From JBBQKG01 sp038326655 (GTDB lineage: Bacteria > Actinomycetota > Thermoleophilia > Solirubrobacterales > JBBDJG01), in the NCBI GenBank assembly GCA_038326655.1, contig JBBQKG010000013.1:1-64000 (forward strand): a stretch of DNA of 64,000 nucleotides, read 5' to 3'. This document shows positions 7,423 through 16,041 of this stretch, in pieces; position 1 is the stretch's first letter; each line of letters begins with the position of its first letter. The notes under the pieces were generated by a model that was not told the origin of the DNA, did not search any database, and saw nothing but the letters and a program-made list of their open reading frames with translations. The translations under genes were made by a program, and so were the position numbers.

Positions 7423-8556
7423 TTGCTGCGCGCCGAGCAGTCGCGCGTCCACCGCCTGGTGGTCGCGGTCGCGGGCCTACCGGGCTTTCGCCGGGTGCTG
7501 GGAGTGCCGCCGCGGCTCGCGAGTCCTCCTGGGGTGTCGCTTGAGGCGCGCGAACGGCGCGTCCGCGAGATTGCGCACACGCCGCTGGCACGCCGCCTCG
7601 AGCCGATGCTCGGCGCGCCGGCCCCGCTTCCACCGCCGCTTGACCCGCTCCGGGCACCGCGGCCGGGTGCGCTCGTGGACCGTGAGATCGACCGCTCGCT
7701 CGAGCTCCTGAAGACGATGTCGTTCGAGGAGCTCCAGCGGCGAGGCTGGCACCTGCAGCCGAACAACTACGTGTGGCCTCTCAACGACGTCGGCTATCTG
7801 CGGGGCCACCCCCAGTTGTGGATGGGGGAGGGGATGCCGAACGGGATCGAGGTGGACCTCGACGAGCAGGAGCAGCTGATGCTGAAGATCGCCGCGCACG
7901 CGGACGAGCTTGCCGACGTGCCCGACAAGGCATCCCGTCCGGGCGAGTTCGCATGGTGCAACCGCAGCTTCGGCTGGGCCGACGCCTACTCCTACTACGG
8001 GCTCGTGCGCGAGCTCCGGCCCCGGCGCGTAATCGAGGTCGGCGCCGGCTCGTCGACCCTCGTGCTGGCCCGCGCGCTCGCTGCCAATGCGGACGAATGC
8101 GACGTGACGCTGATCGAGCCACAGCCCAACCGGGGAGTGCTGGGCGAGCCGCCGGCTGCGTGGCGCATGCTGGAGTCGGGTGTGCAGGAGGTCGCTCTGG
8201 AGGTGTTCGAGGCACTCGGGCCGGGGGACATCCTCTTCTACGACGGCTCGCACGCCGTCCGAACCGGAAGCGACGTGAACTGGCTCTTCTTCGAGGTGCT
8301 GCCGCGCCTTGCACGGGGGGTCTGGATCCACGTGCACGACATCTTCTGGCCGCACGACTATCCGCCGGAGTGGGTGCTGGACGAGGGCCTGAGCTGGAAC
8401 GAGCAGTATCTGGTCCAGGCATTCCTCATGCACAACTCCGACTACCGGCTGCGCCTCGCCGTGCACATGCTGTGGGTGGCCCGGCGCGAGCGCATCGAGC
8501 CCCATCTGCCTGCGGGCGCGAACGGGGTCAGCATCTGGATCGAGAAGGTCGCCTGA
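7423..8556 (+). CDS. Class I SAM-dependent methyltransferase-like protein
   Basis: The recognisable domain runs from about residue 100: a Rossmann motif I in VIEVGAGSSTLVLAR, an acidic strand 2 end (LIEPQPN), GDILFYDGSHAVRTGSDV as the strand 4 region, and a WIHVHDIFWPHDYPPEWV segment typical of methyltransferases acting on cell-surface glycans or secondary metabolites. The first 90 residues are Pro/Arg-rich and not recognised. The start is uncertain: TTG at 7423 is used, GTG at 7459 and ATG at 7717 are alternatives, and the frame stays open upstream through the aldolase gene. Substrate unknown. Confidence 0.7.
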   Translation: MLRAEQSRVHRLVVAVAGLPGFRRVLGVPPRLASPPGVSLEARERRVREIAHTPLARRLEPMLGAPAPLPPPLDPLRAPRPGALVDREIDRSLELLKTMSFEELQRRGWHLQPNNYVWPLNDVGYLRGHPQLWMGEGMPNGIEVDLDEQEQLMLKIAAHADELADVPDKASRPGEFAWCNRSFGWADAYSYYGLVRELRPRRVIEVGAGSSTLVLARALAANADECDVTLIEPQPNRGVLGEPPAAWRMLESGVQEVALEVFEALGPGDILFYDGSHAVRTGSDVNWLFFEVLPRLARGVWIHVHDIFWPHDYPPEWVLDEGLSWNEQYLVQAFLMHNSDYRLRLAVHMLWVARRERIEPHLPAGANGVSIWIEKVA

Positions 8557-8615
8557 GGGACTCGCCGCCCGTGAGCTCCGCGTGACGATTGGAGCGCATC
8601 CCGCGAGCGCCAGCG

Positions 8616-9014
8616 CTACAGCGGGCGGCGGCCCGGGAACCCGGCGTCGGGGTCGTGCCACCAGGCGACGCGCGGCTCGCCCGCCTGCCAGCACAGGTAG
8701 ACCTCCTCGCCGTCCCTGATCGACGGGAAGTCGACGAGGCCGCGGTCGGCGTCGCGCAGCACGATGTCCATCGCCTCGAGCTGCTCCGCCGCAGTCAGCA
8801 TCTCGAGCACCGCGTGGGCGACCTTGTGCCCAGGCCAGGCGCCGCCCGTGGTGGTGTCGATGTCATCGAGCGCGGCGCGCGCGGCCGGCGACCTCAGCTC
8901 CGCGAGCGCCTCCTGGATCCGCTCGACGCGCTCGGCGACCCAAGGCCGCGCCGCCTCGGCCTGCTCGAGCGTGTAGTGGCGCTCGTGGGTGAAATCGCCG
9001 GCCTCGAGGTCCAA
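8616..9014 (-). CDS. DUF2203 family protein
   Basis: A 132-residue soluble protein. A helical N-terminal half (YTLEQAEAARPWVAERVERI) is followed by the family's conserved end: VLRDADRGLVDFPSIRDG, EVYLCWQAGEP and HDPDAGFPGRRPL. The family is widespread in bacteria but has no established biochemical role; the conserved Asp, Trp and His residues suggest ligand or metal binding. It is the last gene of a minus-strand set bolA-grxD-DUF2203, starting 8 bp after grxD, so a link to iron-sulfur handling is a contextual guess. Confidence 0.8.
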   Translation of the reverse strand: MDLEAGDFTHERHYTLEQAEAARPWVAERVERIQEALAELRSPAARAALDDIDTTTGGAWPGHKVAHAVLEMLTAAEQLEAMDIVLRDADRGLVDFPSIRDGEEVYLCWQAGEPRVAWWHDPDAGFPGRRPL

Positions 9015-9022
9015 CGTCAGGC

Positions 9023-9421
9023 CTACTCTCCGATCTGGATCGGGCGCGGCTCCTGCGACGCCTCCGCTGCGGCCGGCTCCGGCGCCACGGGCTGCTCCAC
9101 GCCAAGCGCCTGTGCCAGCTCACCCGACTCGAACATCTCGGTCGCGATGTCGCAGCCGCCGACCAGCTCGCTGGCGACGAACAGCTGCGGGATCGTCGGC
9201 CAGCCGGAGAGCTCGGAGAGCTCCTCGCGAATCAACGGGTGGGGCAGGATGTCCATCGCGGCGTAGTCCGCGCCGAGCGAGTCGAGCATCCCCACCATGC
9301 GCGCGGAGAAGCCGCAACGCGGCGTGTCCGGCGTGCCCTTCATGAACAGCATCACGCGCTGTCCCTCGATCGCTTCCTTGAGGTGCTGGCGAATGTCCTG
9401 CCGAATCTCGTCTTCAGTCAT
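9023..9421 (-). CDS. grxD: Monothiol glutaredoxin, Grx4/GrxD type
   Basis: A 132-residue protein. The thioredoxin-fold core (10-105) has the monothiol CGFS site at 36-39 and the glutathione-binding WPTIPQLFV and GGCDIA segments. CGFS glutaredoxins bind a bridging 2Fe-2S cluster with glutathione and pass it to targets, often in a heterodimer with BolA. The gene directly follows bolA (27 bp gap), which fits that partnership. The last 27 residues are a Pro/Ala/Glu-rich tail not typical of E. coli GrxD. The lack of an N-terminal thioredoxin domain makes it the short form. Confidence 0.9.
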   Translation of the reverse strand: MTEDEIRQDIRQHLKEAIEGQRVMLFMKGTPDTPRCGFSARMVGMLDSLGADYAAMDILPHPLIREELSELSGWPTIPQLFVASELVGGCDIATEMFESGELAQALGVEQPVAPEPAAAEASQEPRPIQIGE

Positions 9422-9448
9422 GTCGTACCTCGCAGTATCGGAAACCCG

Positions 9449-9685
9449 TCATTCCGCTGGCGGAACGACGGCCTTGATGGAAAGGGCGTGGATGGGACCG
9501 CCGATCTCGTCCCCGAAGACGTCATAGACCAGCTTGTGCTGCTCGATGCGCGACAGGCCGGTGAACCCGTCGTAGACGACCTCGGCGCGAAGATGGTCGC
9601 CGCCGCCGGTGAGGTCGGTGACGGTTGCCTCCGAGCCGGGCAGCGCGCGCTCGATACGTTCCTTCATGTCCTCCGTGGAAGGCAT
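9449..9685 (-). CDS. BolA family protein
   Basis: A 78-residue protein with the class II KH-like BolA fold. It has DMKERIERALPGSEATVTDL as strand-helix start, GGDHLRAEVVYDGFTGLSRIEQHKLV as the core and the family helix with a closing HALSIKAVVPP strand. The conserved invariant His lies in the IHALS strand and another candidate cluster ligand in the GGDH loop. Such proteins bind 2Fe-2S clusters with CGFS glutaredoxins, and the neighbouring grxD supports this. Two starts (ATG 9685 and 9667) both sit very close to purine-rich sites; the longer is used. Confidence 0.88.
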   Translation of the reverse strand: MPSTEDMKERIERALPGSEATVTDLTGGGDHLRAEVVYDGFTGLSRIEQHKLVYDVFGDEIGGPIHALSIKAVVPPAE

Positions 9686-9723
9686 CCCTCCCGAAAGATA
9701 GCGGGGCGCCTCGGGGGCGCCGG

Positions 9724-10551
9724 CTAGATCCGGAAGACGGGCACGAGCCGCTTCTCGTGCTCCGCGTCGATCTGCGCGACGACCTCGATCTGATCCTCGA
9801 CGCCGGAGCCGCGCAGCTTCGTCGCGAGCAGCTCGTCGACCTGGAAGATGCCGGCTGAATTGGTCATGTCGATCTCGATCCGCACGGCCTTGTCCTCGCC
9901 CGGCTCGATCCTCACCCTGTCGATCGCGGCGGCCGAGAGCGAGTGGATGTTCGGCCGGCGCGAGGAGAACGGGATCCGGGAGCGACCCTCGGCCATGTCG
10001 AGCGCGTCCGCGACGCGCACGATCCCGGCCTCCACCGTGATCGGCTCGCCGCGACGGCGGTGGCCGATGATCGCGTGCAGCGACTCCGCCACGATCACCG
10101 AGCGCTCGGGCTCCTCGTAGCAGCTCTCCAGCAGGCGCGGCAGGCCGTCCGCGGCCAGGAACAGGGAGTAGGCCTCGTGGTCGGTGCGGTGGATTGCCAT
10201 GCCGGTGTCGTGGAAGAGGCAGCCGGCGGCGATCACGACCTCCGCGTCGTGCGGGCGCAGCCCGTGGTCGGTGACGACGGAGGGCTCGATCCCCCGGCGG
10301 TTGAGCAGGCGAAACAGCCGCAACGCGATGTTGAGCACGATCTGCACGTGGATCCAGGAGTGGTCCGACATGCCGAGCCGGTCCGCGTTCACCTGGGTCA
10401 CGTACCACCACGCTTTCAGCTGCGGGTCGGCGTTGGCGGCTTCGAGCAAGCGCTCCAGACGCCGGTTGCCGCGGGACGGAGCGTTGATGCGGATGGCGTC
10501 GATCGCCTCGCGAAGCGGGCGGGCCGGCGGGGTCGGAGGCGTCTGTGTCAA
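9724..10551 (-). CDS. HD-domain metal-dependent phosphohydrolase
   Basis: A 275-residue soluble protein. The HD superfamily signature is complete: H64/H68 in the first helix, H114-D115 in GCLFHDTGMAIHRTDHE, and a distal Asp in RVADALDMAEG. The C-terminal 80 residues form an alpha/beta region (RVRIEPGEDKAVRIEIDMTN) not typical of nucleotide hydrolases of the YfbR or SpoT classes. The arrangement resembles archaeal and deep-branching bacterial HD hydrolases of unknown substrate. It is 38 bp downstream of bolA in chromosome position and is read on the same strand, 9 bp after ferritin. Confidence 0.8.
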   Translation of the reverse strand: MTQTPPTPPARPLREAIDAIRINAPSRGNRRLERLLEAANADPQLKAWWYVTQVNADRLGMSDHSWIHVQIVLNIALRLFRLLNRRGIEPSVVTDHGLRPHDAEVVIAAGCLFHDTGMAIHRTDHEAYSLFLAADGLPRLLESCYEEPERSVIVAESLHAIIGHRRRGEPITVEAGIVRVADALDMAEGRSRIPFSSRRPNIHSLSAAAIDRVRIEPGEDKAVRIEIDMTNSAGIFQVDELLATKLRGSGVEDQIEVVAQIDAEHEKRLVPVFRI

Positions 10552-10560
10552 GCGACCGGG

Positions 10561-11097
10561 TTAGGTCGCGCCGCCGGCGGGCTCGGGCGCCGTCGGGTCC
10601 GCGCCGCCGCCCCCGCCGGGCTTTTCCCGCGCGATGTACTCCTCCAGCGTCATCGGCAGGTCCTTCACGCGCTCGGCCACGTCGAGCAGCTCGGTCATCG
10701 TCGCGACCTCCTCGACCTGCTCCCGCAGGAACCACTGCACGAACTGCTCGCTGAGGTAGTCGCCCTCGTCGCGGGCCACCTTGAAGAGGTCGCCGATCTG
10801 GCCGCTCACGGTCTTCTCCTGCTCGAGCGCCACGCGGATCGGCGCGATGTGGTCGCTGAAGCCGCGCTGGGGAGCCGACACGGCACCGAGCTCGACCGGC
10901 GCGTCGGTGTCGAGCAGGTACTTGATCATCATCATCGCGTGCTCGCGCTCCTCCACGGCCTGCGCATAAAAGAACCTGGCCAGCTGGGGGAGGGTCTGGG
11001 ACTCGTAGTGGGCGGCGATCGCGACGTATTGATGGGACGCGGCGAACTCGTTTGCGACCTGCTCGTTCAGTGCCTCGACGAAGCGCTCTGCGGGCAT
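10561..11097 (-). CDS. Ferritin (non-haem, bacterial FtnA/BfrB-like)
   Basis: A 178-residue four-helix iron-storage protein. The ferroxidase ligands are all in place: E17, E50 and H53 (EEREHAM), E94, and Q127/E130 (FLREQVEEV). No haem-binding Met of bacterioferritin is evident. The last 22 residues are a Gly/Pro-rich tail beyond the ferritin fold, comparable to the flexible tail of mycobacterial BfrB. It oxidises Fe(II) and stores ferric mineral in a 24-mer. Its neighbours include the BolA-Grx cluster, so iron homeostasis is a shared theme. Confidence 0.92.
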   Translation of the reverse strand: MPAERFVEALNEQVANEFAASHQYVAIAAHYESQTLPQLARFFYAQAVEEREHAMMMIKYLLDTDAPVELGAVSAPQRGFSDHIAPIRVALEQEKTVSGQIGDLFKVARDEGDYLSEQFVQWFLREQVEEVATMTELLDVAERVKDLPMTLEEYIAREKPGGGGGADPTAPEPAGGAT

Positions 11098-11132
11098 CGC
11101 TCTCCTTTCGGCGGTCGGGGACCGAAAGTCTC

Positions 11133-12248
11133 TCAGGTCGGTGCGCGCATCACGTGCTCAGGCCGGACGTCCTGCGGGGTCTGGCACCCGAGCAGCACGA
11201 GCGCGAGCTCGATCTCCTCGCGGAGCAGCTCCAGCACCTCGCGCGCGCCCTGCTCGCCGCGCGCCGCGAGTCCCCAGAGCGGCGCCCGGCCGGCCAGCAC
11301 GGCACGGGCGCCCAGCGCAAGCGCGCGTACCACGTCGGTCCCCCGCCGGATGCCGCCGTCGACCAGCACCTCGAGCCGCCCGTCAACCGCTTCGACGACC
11401 TCGGGCAGGGCATCGATCGTGGCCGGGACGCCGTCGAGCTGGCGCCCACCGTGGTTGGACACGACCACGCCCGCAGCGCCATGCTCGCAGGCCAGCGCGG
11501 CATCCTCGCCGGTGATCAGTCCCTTCACGAGCACCGGCAGCGGCGAGTCGGCGCAGATCCGCTCGAGGTCGCGCCAGCTGATCGAAGGGTCCATGCGGGA
11601 GAACATGTCGAGCGGCGTGCCGGCCGATGGTTGGCCGACCGCCGCCGCGAAGCTCGGCACCGTGACGTCCGCCGGCACCTCGAAGCCGGTTCGAAGGTCC
11701 CTCTCGCGCCGGCCCAGGCGGGGCGCGTCGACCGTCAATGCGATTGCCAGGAAACCGGCATCGACCGCCTGGTCGATCAACGCGCGGGTGACGCCGGGAT
11801 CGCGGAAGACGTAGAGCTGAAACCAGCGCGGCGCGCCGGGCGCCGCCGCCGCCACCTCCGCGGGCGTCGAGGTCGCCAGCGTCGAGAGGACCATCGCGGT
11901 ACCTGCGGCGGCTGCGGCGCGCGCCATGCCCGGCTCGCCGTCGGGATGCGCGATTCGCTGGAAGGCGACCGGCGCGACCAGCAGCGGCATCGAGAGGCGT
12001 GTCCCGAGCACCGTTGTCGCGGTCGTCGGTGCGCTGACGTCGACGAGTGCGCGCGGCCGCAGCAGCCACCGCGCGAACGCGTCGACGTTCTCGCGCAGCG
12101 TGCGCTCGTCGCCCGCGCCGCCGGCGTAGTAGTGGTACGCACCGGGATCGAGCCGCTCGCGCGCGACGCGTTCGTAGTCGGTGACGTTGCAGGGCTCGGC
12201 GCTGACCTCGGCGGGGAGGTGATCCGGCGGAACGGAGCCGTGTGACAT
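11133..12248 (-). CDS. FMN-dependent alpha-hydroxy-acid dehydrogenase/oxidase
   Basis: A 371-residue TIM-barrel flavoenzyme of the glycolate/lactate oxidase family. GAYHYYAGGAGDERTLREN holds the substrate-binding Tyr, PLLVAPVAFQRIAHPDGE and STLATST follow the barrel, VKGLITGEDA carries the FMN-contacting Lys, VSNHGGRQLDG the catalytic His and Arg, and VDGGIRRGTDV plus LAGRAPLWGL the FMN phosphate site. The substrate (lactate, glycolate, mandelate or other) cannot be read. ATG 12248 is preferred: AGGAGG lies 12 nt upstream, while the in-frame GTG at 12260 abuts that site. It diverges from a small membrane protein gene 30 bp away. Confidence 0.88.
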   Translation of the reverse strand: MSHGSVPPDHLPAEVSAEPCNVTDYERVARERLDPGAYHYYAGGAGDERTLRENVDAFARWLLRPRALVDVSAPTTATTVLGTRLSMPLLVAPVAFQRIAHPDGEPGMARAAAAAGTAMVLSTLATSTPAEVAAAAPGAPRWFQLYVFRDPGVTRALIDQAVDAGFLAIALTVDAPRLGRRERDLRTGFEVPADVTVPSFAAAVGQPSAGTPLDMFSRMDPSISWRDLERICADSPLPVLVKGLITGEDAALACEHGAAGVVVSNHGGRQLDGVPATIDALPEVVEAVDGRLEVLVDGGIRRGTDVVRALALGARAVLAGRAPLWGLAARGEQGAREVLELLREEIELALVLLGCQTPQDVRPEHVMRAPT

Positions 12249-12278
12249 CGCGCGCGACACCCTCCTTACACTGGCCTA

Positions 12279-12500
12279 GTGAACGACCACGCACAGCCGA
12301 CCCGCACGGACCGGGAGCGCGCCTTCATGTTCGTCGGACTGCTGTTCGTGGTGATCACGCCGGTGTTTCTGCCGGCCTTTGCGGGCGCGCTCGGGATCGG
12401 CGCCGCGCTGCGCCGCCGCGGCAGCACGCGCCAGGCGGCGATCGTCCTGTTGCCGGCGGTGTTCGTCTTCACGGTCACGCTGATCCAGTTGCTCAAGTAG
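12279..12500 (+). CDS. Small two-helix membrane protein
   Basis: A 73-residue protein with a GTG start. A short charged N-terminus (with RTDRER) is followed by two hydrophobic helices at about 16-42 and 53-72, joined by a basic loop (RRRGSTRQ) and ending in QLLK. This suggests an inner-membrane hairpin with a cytoplasmic loop. No family is recognised. Its 3' end overlaps the convergent GNAT gene by 8 bp. Coding nature is supported by a sensible hydrophobicity pattern and third-position GC. Confidence 0.6.
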   Translation: MNDHAQPTRTDRERAFMFVGLLFVVITPVFLPAFAGALGIGAALRRRGSTRQAAIVLLPAVFVFTVTLIQLLK

Positions 12501-13245
12501 CCCGGCGCTCCCACATCTCGATCGTGCCGCAGTCCCGGAACCCGAGCCCGGCATAGACCGGCTTGCCCATCGTGGTCGATTGCAGGCTGGCCGTCTGGCA
12601 GCCGGATTCCCGGGCCTCGTTCAGAGCGACGATCATCAGGTCCCGGGCGAGCCCGCGCCCGCGTGCCTCCTGATAGGTGGCGACGAGGAAGATCCCGCAG
12701 TCGCGATCGTCGTGGATCGCCCCCACGCACGAGACGACGCGGCCGTCGATCCGGGCGCCGTACAGGCGAAGCGCCTCCGGCGGTGTCGCGAAGGCGCGCA
12801 CGAAGTCGCCGCCGTAACCGTACGCGGCGTCGTTGATCGCGCCCACGTCTTCGGCGGCCGGCGTGGTGAGGTCGAGCGTCACGCTCGGCGAGCGCTCGAA
12901 GGACCCAAGCTCGAGCGCCATTGCGGCCGGCGTCCCGTCGAGCGTGTGCCCTGCCTCCTCGAGCAGGCGCCGAGCGTCGTCGTCGTGGTCGGGGACCCAG
13001 ACCGTCCAGGCCCGGATGCCCGCATCGGCGTACGCCTCGGCGAGCCCCTCGAGCGCGCGCGCGAGCGACTCCGGGTGCTCGTAGACGACCGAGTTCGTGA
13101 TCGAGCGTTCGGGCGCCGCGGGCACGATCGAGGCGAGCACGCCCTCCGGCTCCAGCAGAAATGCCCCTGCCGAGGTCTCGGCCAGCATCTGCACGAACGG
13201 GCGCAGGCTGCGATATGGGCGCTCCGAAAGCTCTCCTGCGCGCAT
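12493..13245 (-). CDS. GNAT family N-acetyltransferase
   Basis: A 250-residue protein. The C-terminal half (about 120-245) is a GNAT fold: CVGAIHDDRDCGIFLVATYQ as strands 4-5, then the acetyl-CoA pyrophosphate loop in ARGRGLAR, and KPVYAGLGFRDCGTIEMWERR as the typical end (YxxxGF). The N-terminal half is a degenerate second GNAT-like module with an RSITNSVVYEHPESL segment. Tandem GNATs of this kind act on small molecules or peptides; the acceptor is unknown. It diverges from lemA. Confidence 0.8.
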   Translation of the reverse strand: MRAGELSERPYRSLRPFVQMLAETSAGAFLLEPEGVLASIVPAAPERSITNSVVYEHPESLARALEGLAEAYADAGIRAWTVWVPDHDDDARRLLEEAGHTLDGTPAAMALELGSFERSPSVTLDLTTPAAEDVGAINDAAYGYGGDFVRAFATPPEALRLYGARIDGRVVSCVGAIHDDRDCGIFLVATYQEARGRGLARDLMIVALNEARESGCQTASLQSTTMGKPVYAGLGFRDCGTIEMWERRAT

Positions 13246-13309
13246 CGGCGCGGACTTTACGACGCCCAGGCTTCAAGTGACGGGGCGGCTCGTCGATAAG
13301 GAGATTGAG

Positions 13310-13903
13310 ATGGTGCTGGTCTACATCGCCGTGGGTGCCGGCGTCGCGCTGCTGCTCTGGAGCGCCCTTGCCTTCAACGCGCTCGTCACCGCGCACAACC
13401 GCGTGAACGAGTCCTGGAGCGGGGTCAACGTACAGCTCCAGCGCCGGCACGACCTCGTCCCGAACCTGCTCCTGATCGTCAGGGGCAACTCCGAGCACGA
13501 GCGCGCCGCGCTGCGCACGCTCACCGAGGCACAGGAGATCGCCGCGGGCTCGTCCGGGCGACGCGGGCGCCAGGCAGCCGAGTACGACCTTGCCGAGGCG
13601 ATCGCCGACGTCCGAGCGGTCGTCGAGCAATATCCGGAGCTGCGCGCCTCCGAGGCGTTTCGCCGGCTCCAGTCCCAGCTCGCGGAGGTCGAAGGCGAGA
13701 TCCAGTACTCGCGCCGGATCTACAACTCGAACGTGATGCTCTTCAACGCCCGTGTCGCCGGCTTCCCCGGCTTGCTCGTGCGGCGGCTCGGCGGCTTCCG
13801 CAAGATGGGCTACTTCGAGTTGGGCGCGGTCTGGCGCAGCGCGGCGGCGAGCGCGCACGCACCCGCCGACTCCGAGCAGCAACGAAAGACCGCCGCGGCG
13901 TGA
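13310..13903 (+). CDS. lemA: LemA family protein
   Basis: A 197-residue protein. One N-terminal transmembrane helix (3-23) is followed by the LemA signature FNALVTAHNRVNESWSGVNV and the QRRHDLVPNLL motif, then a long helical bundle (55-160) ending in SRRIYNSNVMLFNARVAGFP. It is anchored in the membrane with the bundle on the cytoplasmic or outer side; function in the family is unsettled (envelope-associated). The start is secure: AAGGAGA lies 6 nt before ATG 13310. Its stop overlaps the GTG of the next membrane gene (GTGA), which indicates a functional pair. Confidence 0.9.
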   Translation: MVLVYIAVGAGVALLLWSALAFNALVTAHNRVNESWSGVNVQLQRRHDLVPNLLLIVRGNSEHERAALRTLTEAQEIAAGSSGRRGRQAAEYDLAEAIADVRAVVEQYPELRASEAFRRLQSQLAEVEGEIQYSRRIYNSNVMLFNARVAGFPGLLVRRLGGFRKMGYFELGAVWRSAAASAHAPADSEQQRKTAAA

Positions 13904-14799
13904 CCGGCGGGCCTCCGGGCTCGACCTGGGCCGGGGCCGCGTCCGCGACCGAGGCCAGGAACGCCAGGAACGCCAACTCCGCGCGCCCCGCCCGCCTGCG
14001 CGAGCTGCTGCGGGGACGCGGCGCCGCGTATGCGGTCGTGATCGGGGCGGTCGCGACGATCGTGGCCGGGGCGGCGTTCCACAGCCTCGTCCTGCTGGCC
14101 GGCGGCCCGCTCGTCGTGATCGTGCTCGTCGCGGTCTTCGTCTTTGCCGCCGCCGACCGGCGTGCGGCGGAGGACTTCTTCCGCGCCTACGCCGCCGGCC
14201 GTGGCCTCGCCTATGTCGGCGAGGCGGGAGCGCCGCTGCCCCTGACGCCGCTGCTCGGCGCCGGCGACAAGCGGCACTTCGAGCACTGGATGCAGGGTCC
14301 GCTGCCGACGGGCACCGAGAGCTGCCTGGGGCACTACACGTTCGAGGTGCAGCGGAAACACGGTCGCAACCGGAAACGGGAAATCCACCGCTTCACGATC
14401 TGCGTGGTCGACCTCGAGGCGGGCCTCCGGCTGTTCCCGGGCGTGTTCCTGACCCGCCGGCGGGGCATCCTGGGCATGCTCGGCGGCGAGCAGTGGCTCA
14501 GCCATGCGGCTCGGCACGAGGTGGAGCTCGAGAGCGAGAAGCTGTGCGACCGCTACGAGCTGTGGGTCGACGACGCGCAGGACGAGCTGCGACTGCGGCA
14601 GCTGTTCGTGCCGTCCTTCGTGGTGCTGCTCGCCGAGCACCCGCTCGCTCCGTGCTTCGAGTATCGCGCCGGCTCGCTCGTGGTCTACGTCGAACACCGC
14701 TTCGAGGACGAGGGCCACCTCGACTGGCTGCGCGAGGCCACCACCGCGATCGCGGAGCGCTTCGAGGCGGAGGTGAAGCAGGCGGCGCAGGCGGCCTGA
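13900..14799 (+). CDS. Membrane protein coupled to LemA, hypothetical
   Basis: A 299-residue protein. An Ala/Arg/Asn-rich cytoplasmic start (1-40) precedes two adjacent membrane helices (42-62, 66-84). A soluble domain of about 210 residues follows with FFRAYAAGRGLAYVGE, a paired-strand region (HYTFEVQRKHGR, HRFTICVVDLE) and a C-terminal helix. The layout, two helices then a beta-rich domain next to lemA, is that of DUF3137-like partners of LemA, but the family match is not certain. The GTG start overlaps the lemA stop by 4 bp, so translation is probably coupled. Confidence 0.7.
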   Translation: MTGGPPGSTWAGAASATEARNARNANSARPARLRELLRGRGAAYAVVIGAVATIVAGAAFHSLVLLAGGPLVVIVLVAVFVFAAADRRAAEDFFRAYAAGRGLAYVGEAGAPLPLTPLLGAGDKRHFEHWMQGPLPTGTESCLGHYTFEVQRKHGRNRKREIHRFTICVVDLEAGLRLFPGVFLTRRRGILGMLGGEQWLSHAARHEVELESEKLCDRYELWVDDAQDELRLRQLFVPSFVVLLAEHPLAPCFEYRAGSLVVYVEHRFEDEGHLDWLREATTAIAERFEAEVKQAAQAA

Positions 14800-14820
14800 T
14801 GCGCCCATTACATTTGCGGC

Positions 14821-16041
14821 GTGGACAACGCGAGCCCCAGGCACGAGGCGGCGGGCCTGGCGCATGTGGCGACGGGCTCGTTTCTCGCGTCACGCGCGGC
14901 GCCCTCGATCGGATTCTGGGTCGCACTCGCGGGCGGCGTGGCGCTCGCCCGGGCCGCGCAGCGCGACGGCGTCCGGATGGGATATGGGGCGAGCCTCGCG
15001 GCCACGCTCCAGACCGTCGCGCTGATCGGGCCTGCGCGCTTCAGCGTGCCGCTCACGCAGGCGCTGAGCGCGCCCCTGATCGGATCGCTCGAGGGGCGGG
15101 CAACGCCGGCGCCGTGGCAGATGCTCGCCTGCGCAGCGATCCGCCTCACGCACGTGACGCTCACGTTCGCGTTCTCCCTGTTCGTGCTGGCCGGAGGCCT
15201 CGACGTCTACACCGAGAGCTACGAGCGCGTGACGGGATGGACCGGCGTCCTGCCGCAGGGCACGGCCGCGGCGATCATCCTGACGGGGATCTCGATCGTC
15301 GCGTGGACCGCATTCGCGAGCATCGTCCAGGTGATCGTCTACCGGCGCGGGCTCGCGCGCTGGCCTGAAGGCGCGATCGCGGCCGGTGCGCGGAACTCCG
15401 AGCAGCTCGAGCCGCCCGCGGGCCGCTTCGACCCGCGGGCGGTGGCGCTCGCGGCCGGGATCGCGTTCGTGCTGCTCGTGTCCGGGCTGTCGTGGGCCCT
15501 GCTCGGCGCGGTCGCGGCCTGGCTCGGGCTCGCGGCGCTGGCCGGCGGCGGCGATCGCTCGGTCGTGCGAACGGGCGTGGGGCTCGCGCTCGTGCTCGGT
15601 GGAGGCGTGTTCGTATTCACGTTGGTCGGCGGCGTGGGCGCCGACGAGGCGCTGCGCCGCGGCCTGCGCGCGCTCCTGTTCGTACTCGTCGCGACCTGGC
15701 TGCGCGCCGCGGCCGGTGCGTCGGGCCTGCGCGAGGTCTCGCGCCGCGCGCTGGGACGGCTCGGGCGGATTCCGCCCGCGCGAGAGGCCGCCGCCGTGAT
15801 GGACGAGCTCGGCTCCGGCAGGCAGCTCGGAGACGCGGCGCGTTCCGTCCTCGACGCGCTTCGATCGGTGCCGGTGCGGCCCGTGCCGGTCGTCGACGCG
15901 GTGCTCGGCTGGGTGGTGACCGAGTCGCGGCGCTTTCGCCGCGCGGCCCCGGCGCCGCCGATGGCGTTGCGCGTGGGTGCCGGCGACCTCGCCGTCGTGG
16001 GCGCGGCGGTGGCCTGCGGCCTGGCGCTCTTCGCCGGCTAG
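14821..16041 (+). CDS. Polytopic membrane protein, hypothetical
   Basis: A 406-residue protein with a GTG start and roughly eight to nine hydrophobic helices: about 30-42, 58-72, 100-125, 145-175 in the first half and four from 205 to 300. An amphipathic region with LREVSRRALGRLGRI follows, and a last helix at 385-405. No transporter or enzyme motif is recognised. It follows the LemA-partner gene by 21 bp and may be in the same transcript. The 3' end overlaps the convergent membrane protein by 4 bp. Confidence 0.6.
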   Translation: MDNASPRHEAAGLAHVATGSFLASRAAPSIGFWVALAGGVALARAAQRDGVRMGYGASLAATLQTVALIGPARFSVPLTQALSAPLIGSLEGRATPAPWQMLACAAIRLTHVTLTFAFSLFVLAGGLDVYTESYERVTGWTGVLPQGTAAAIILTGISIVAWTAFASIVQVIVYRRGLARWPEGAIAAGARNSEQLEPPAGRFDPRAVALAAGIAFVLLVSGLSWALLGAVAAWLGLAALAGGGDRSVVRTGVGLALVLGGGVFVFTLVGGVGADEALRRGLRALLFVLVATWLRAAAGASGLREVSRRALGRLGRIPPAREAAAVMDELGSGRQLGDAARSVLDALRSVPVRPVPVVDAVLGWVVTESRRFRRAAPAPPMALRVGAGDLAVVGAAVACGLALFAG

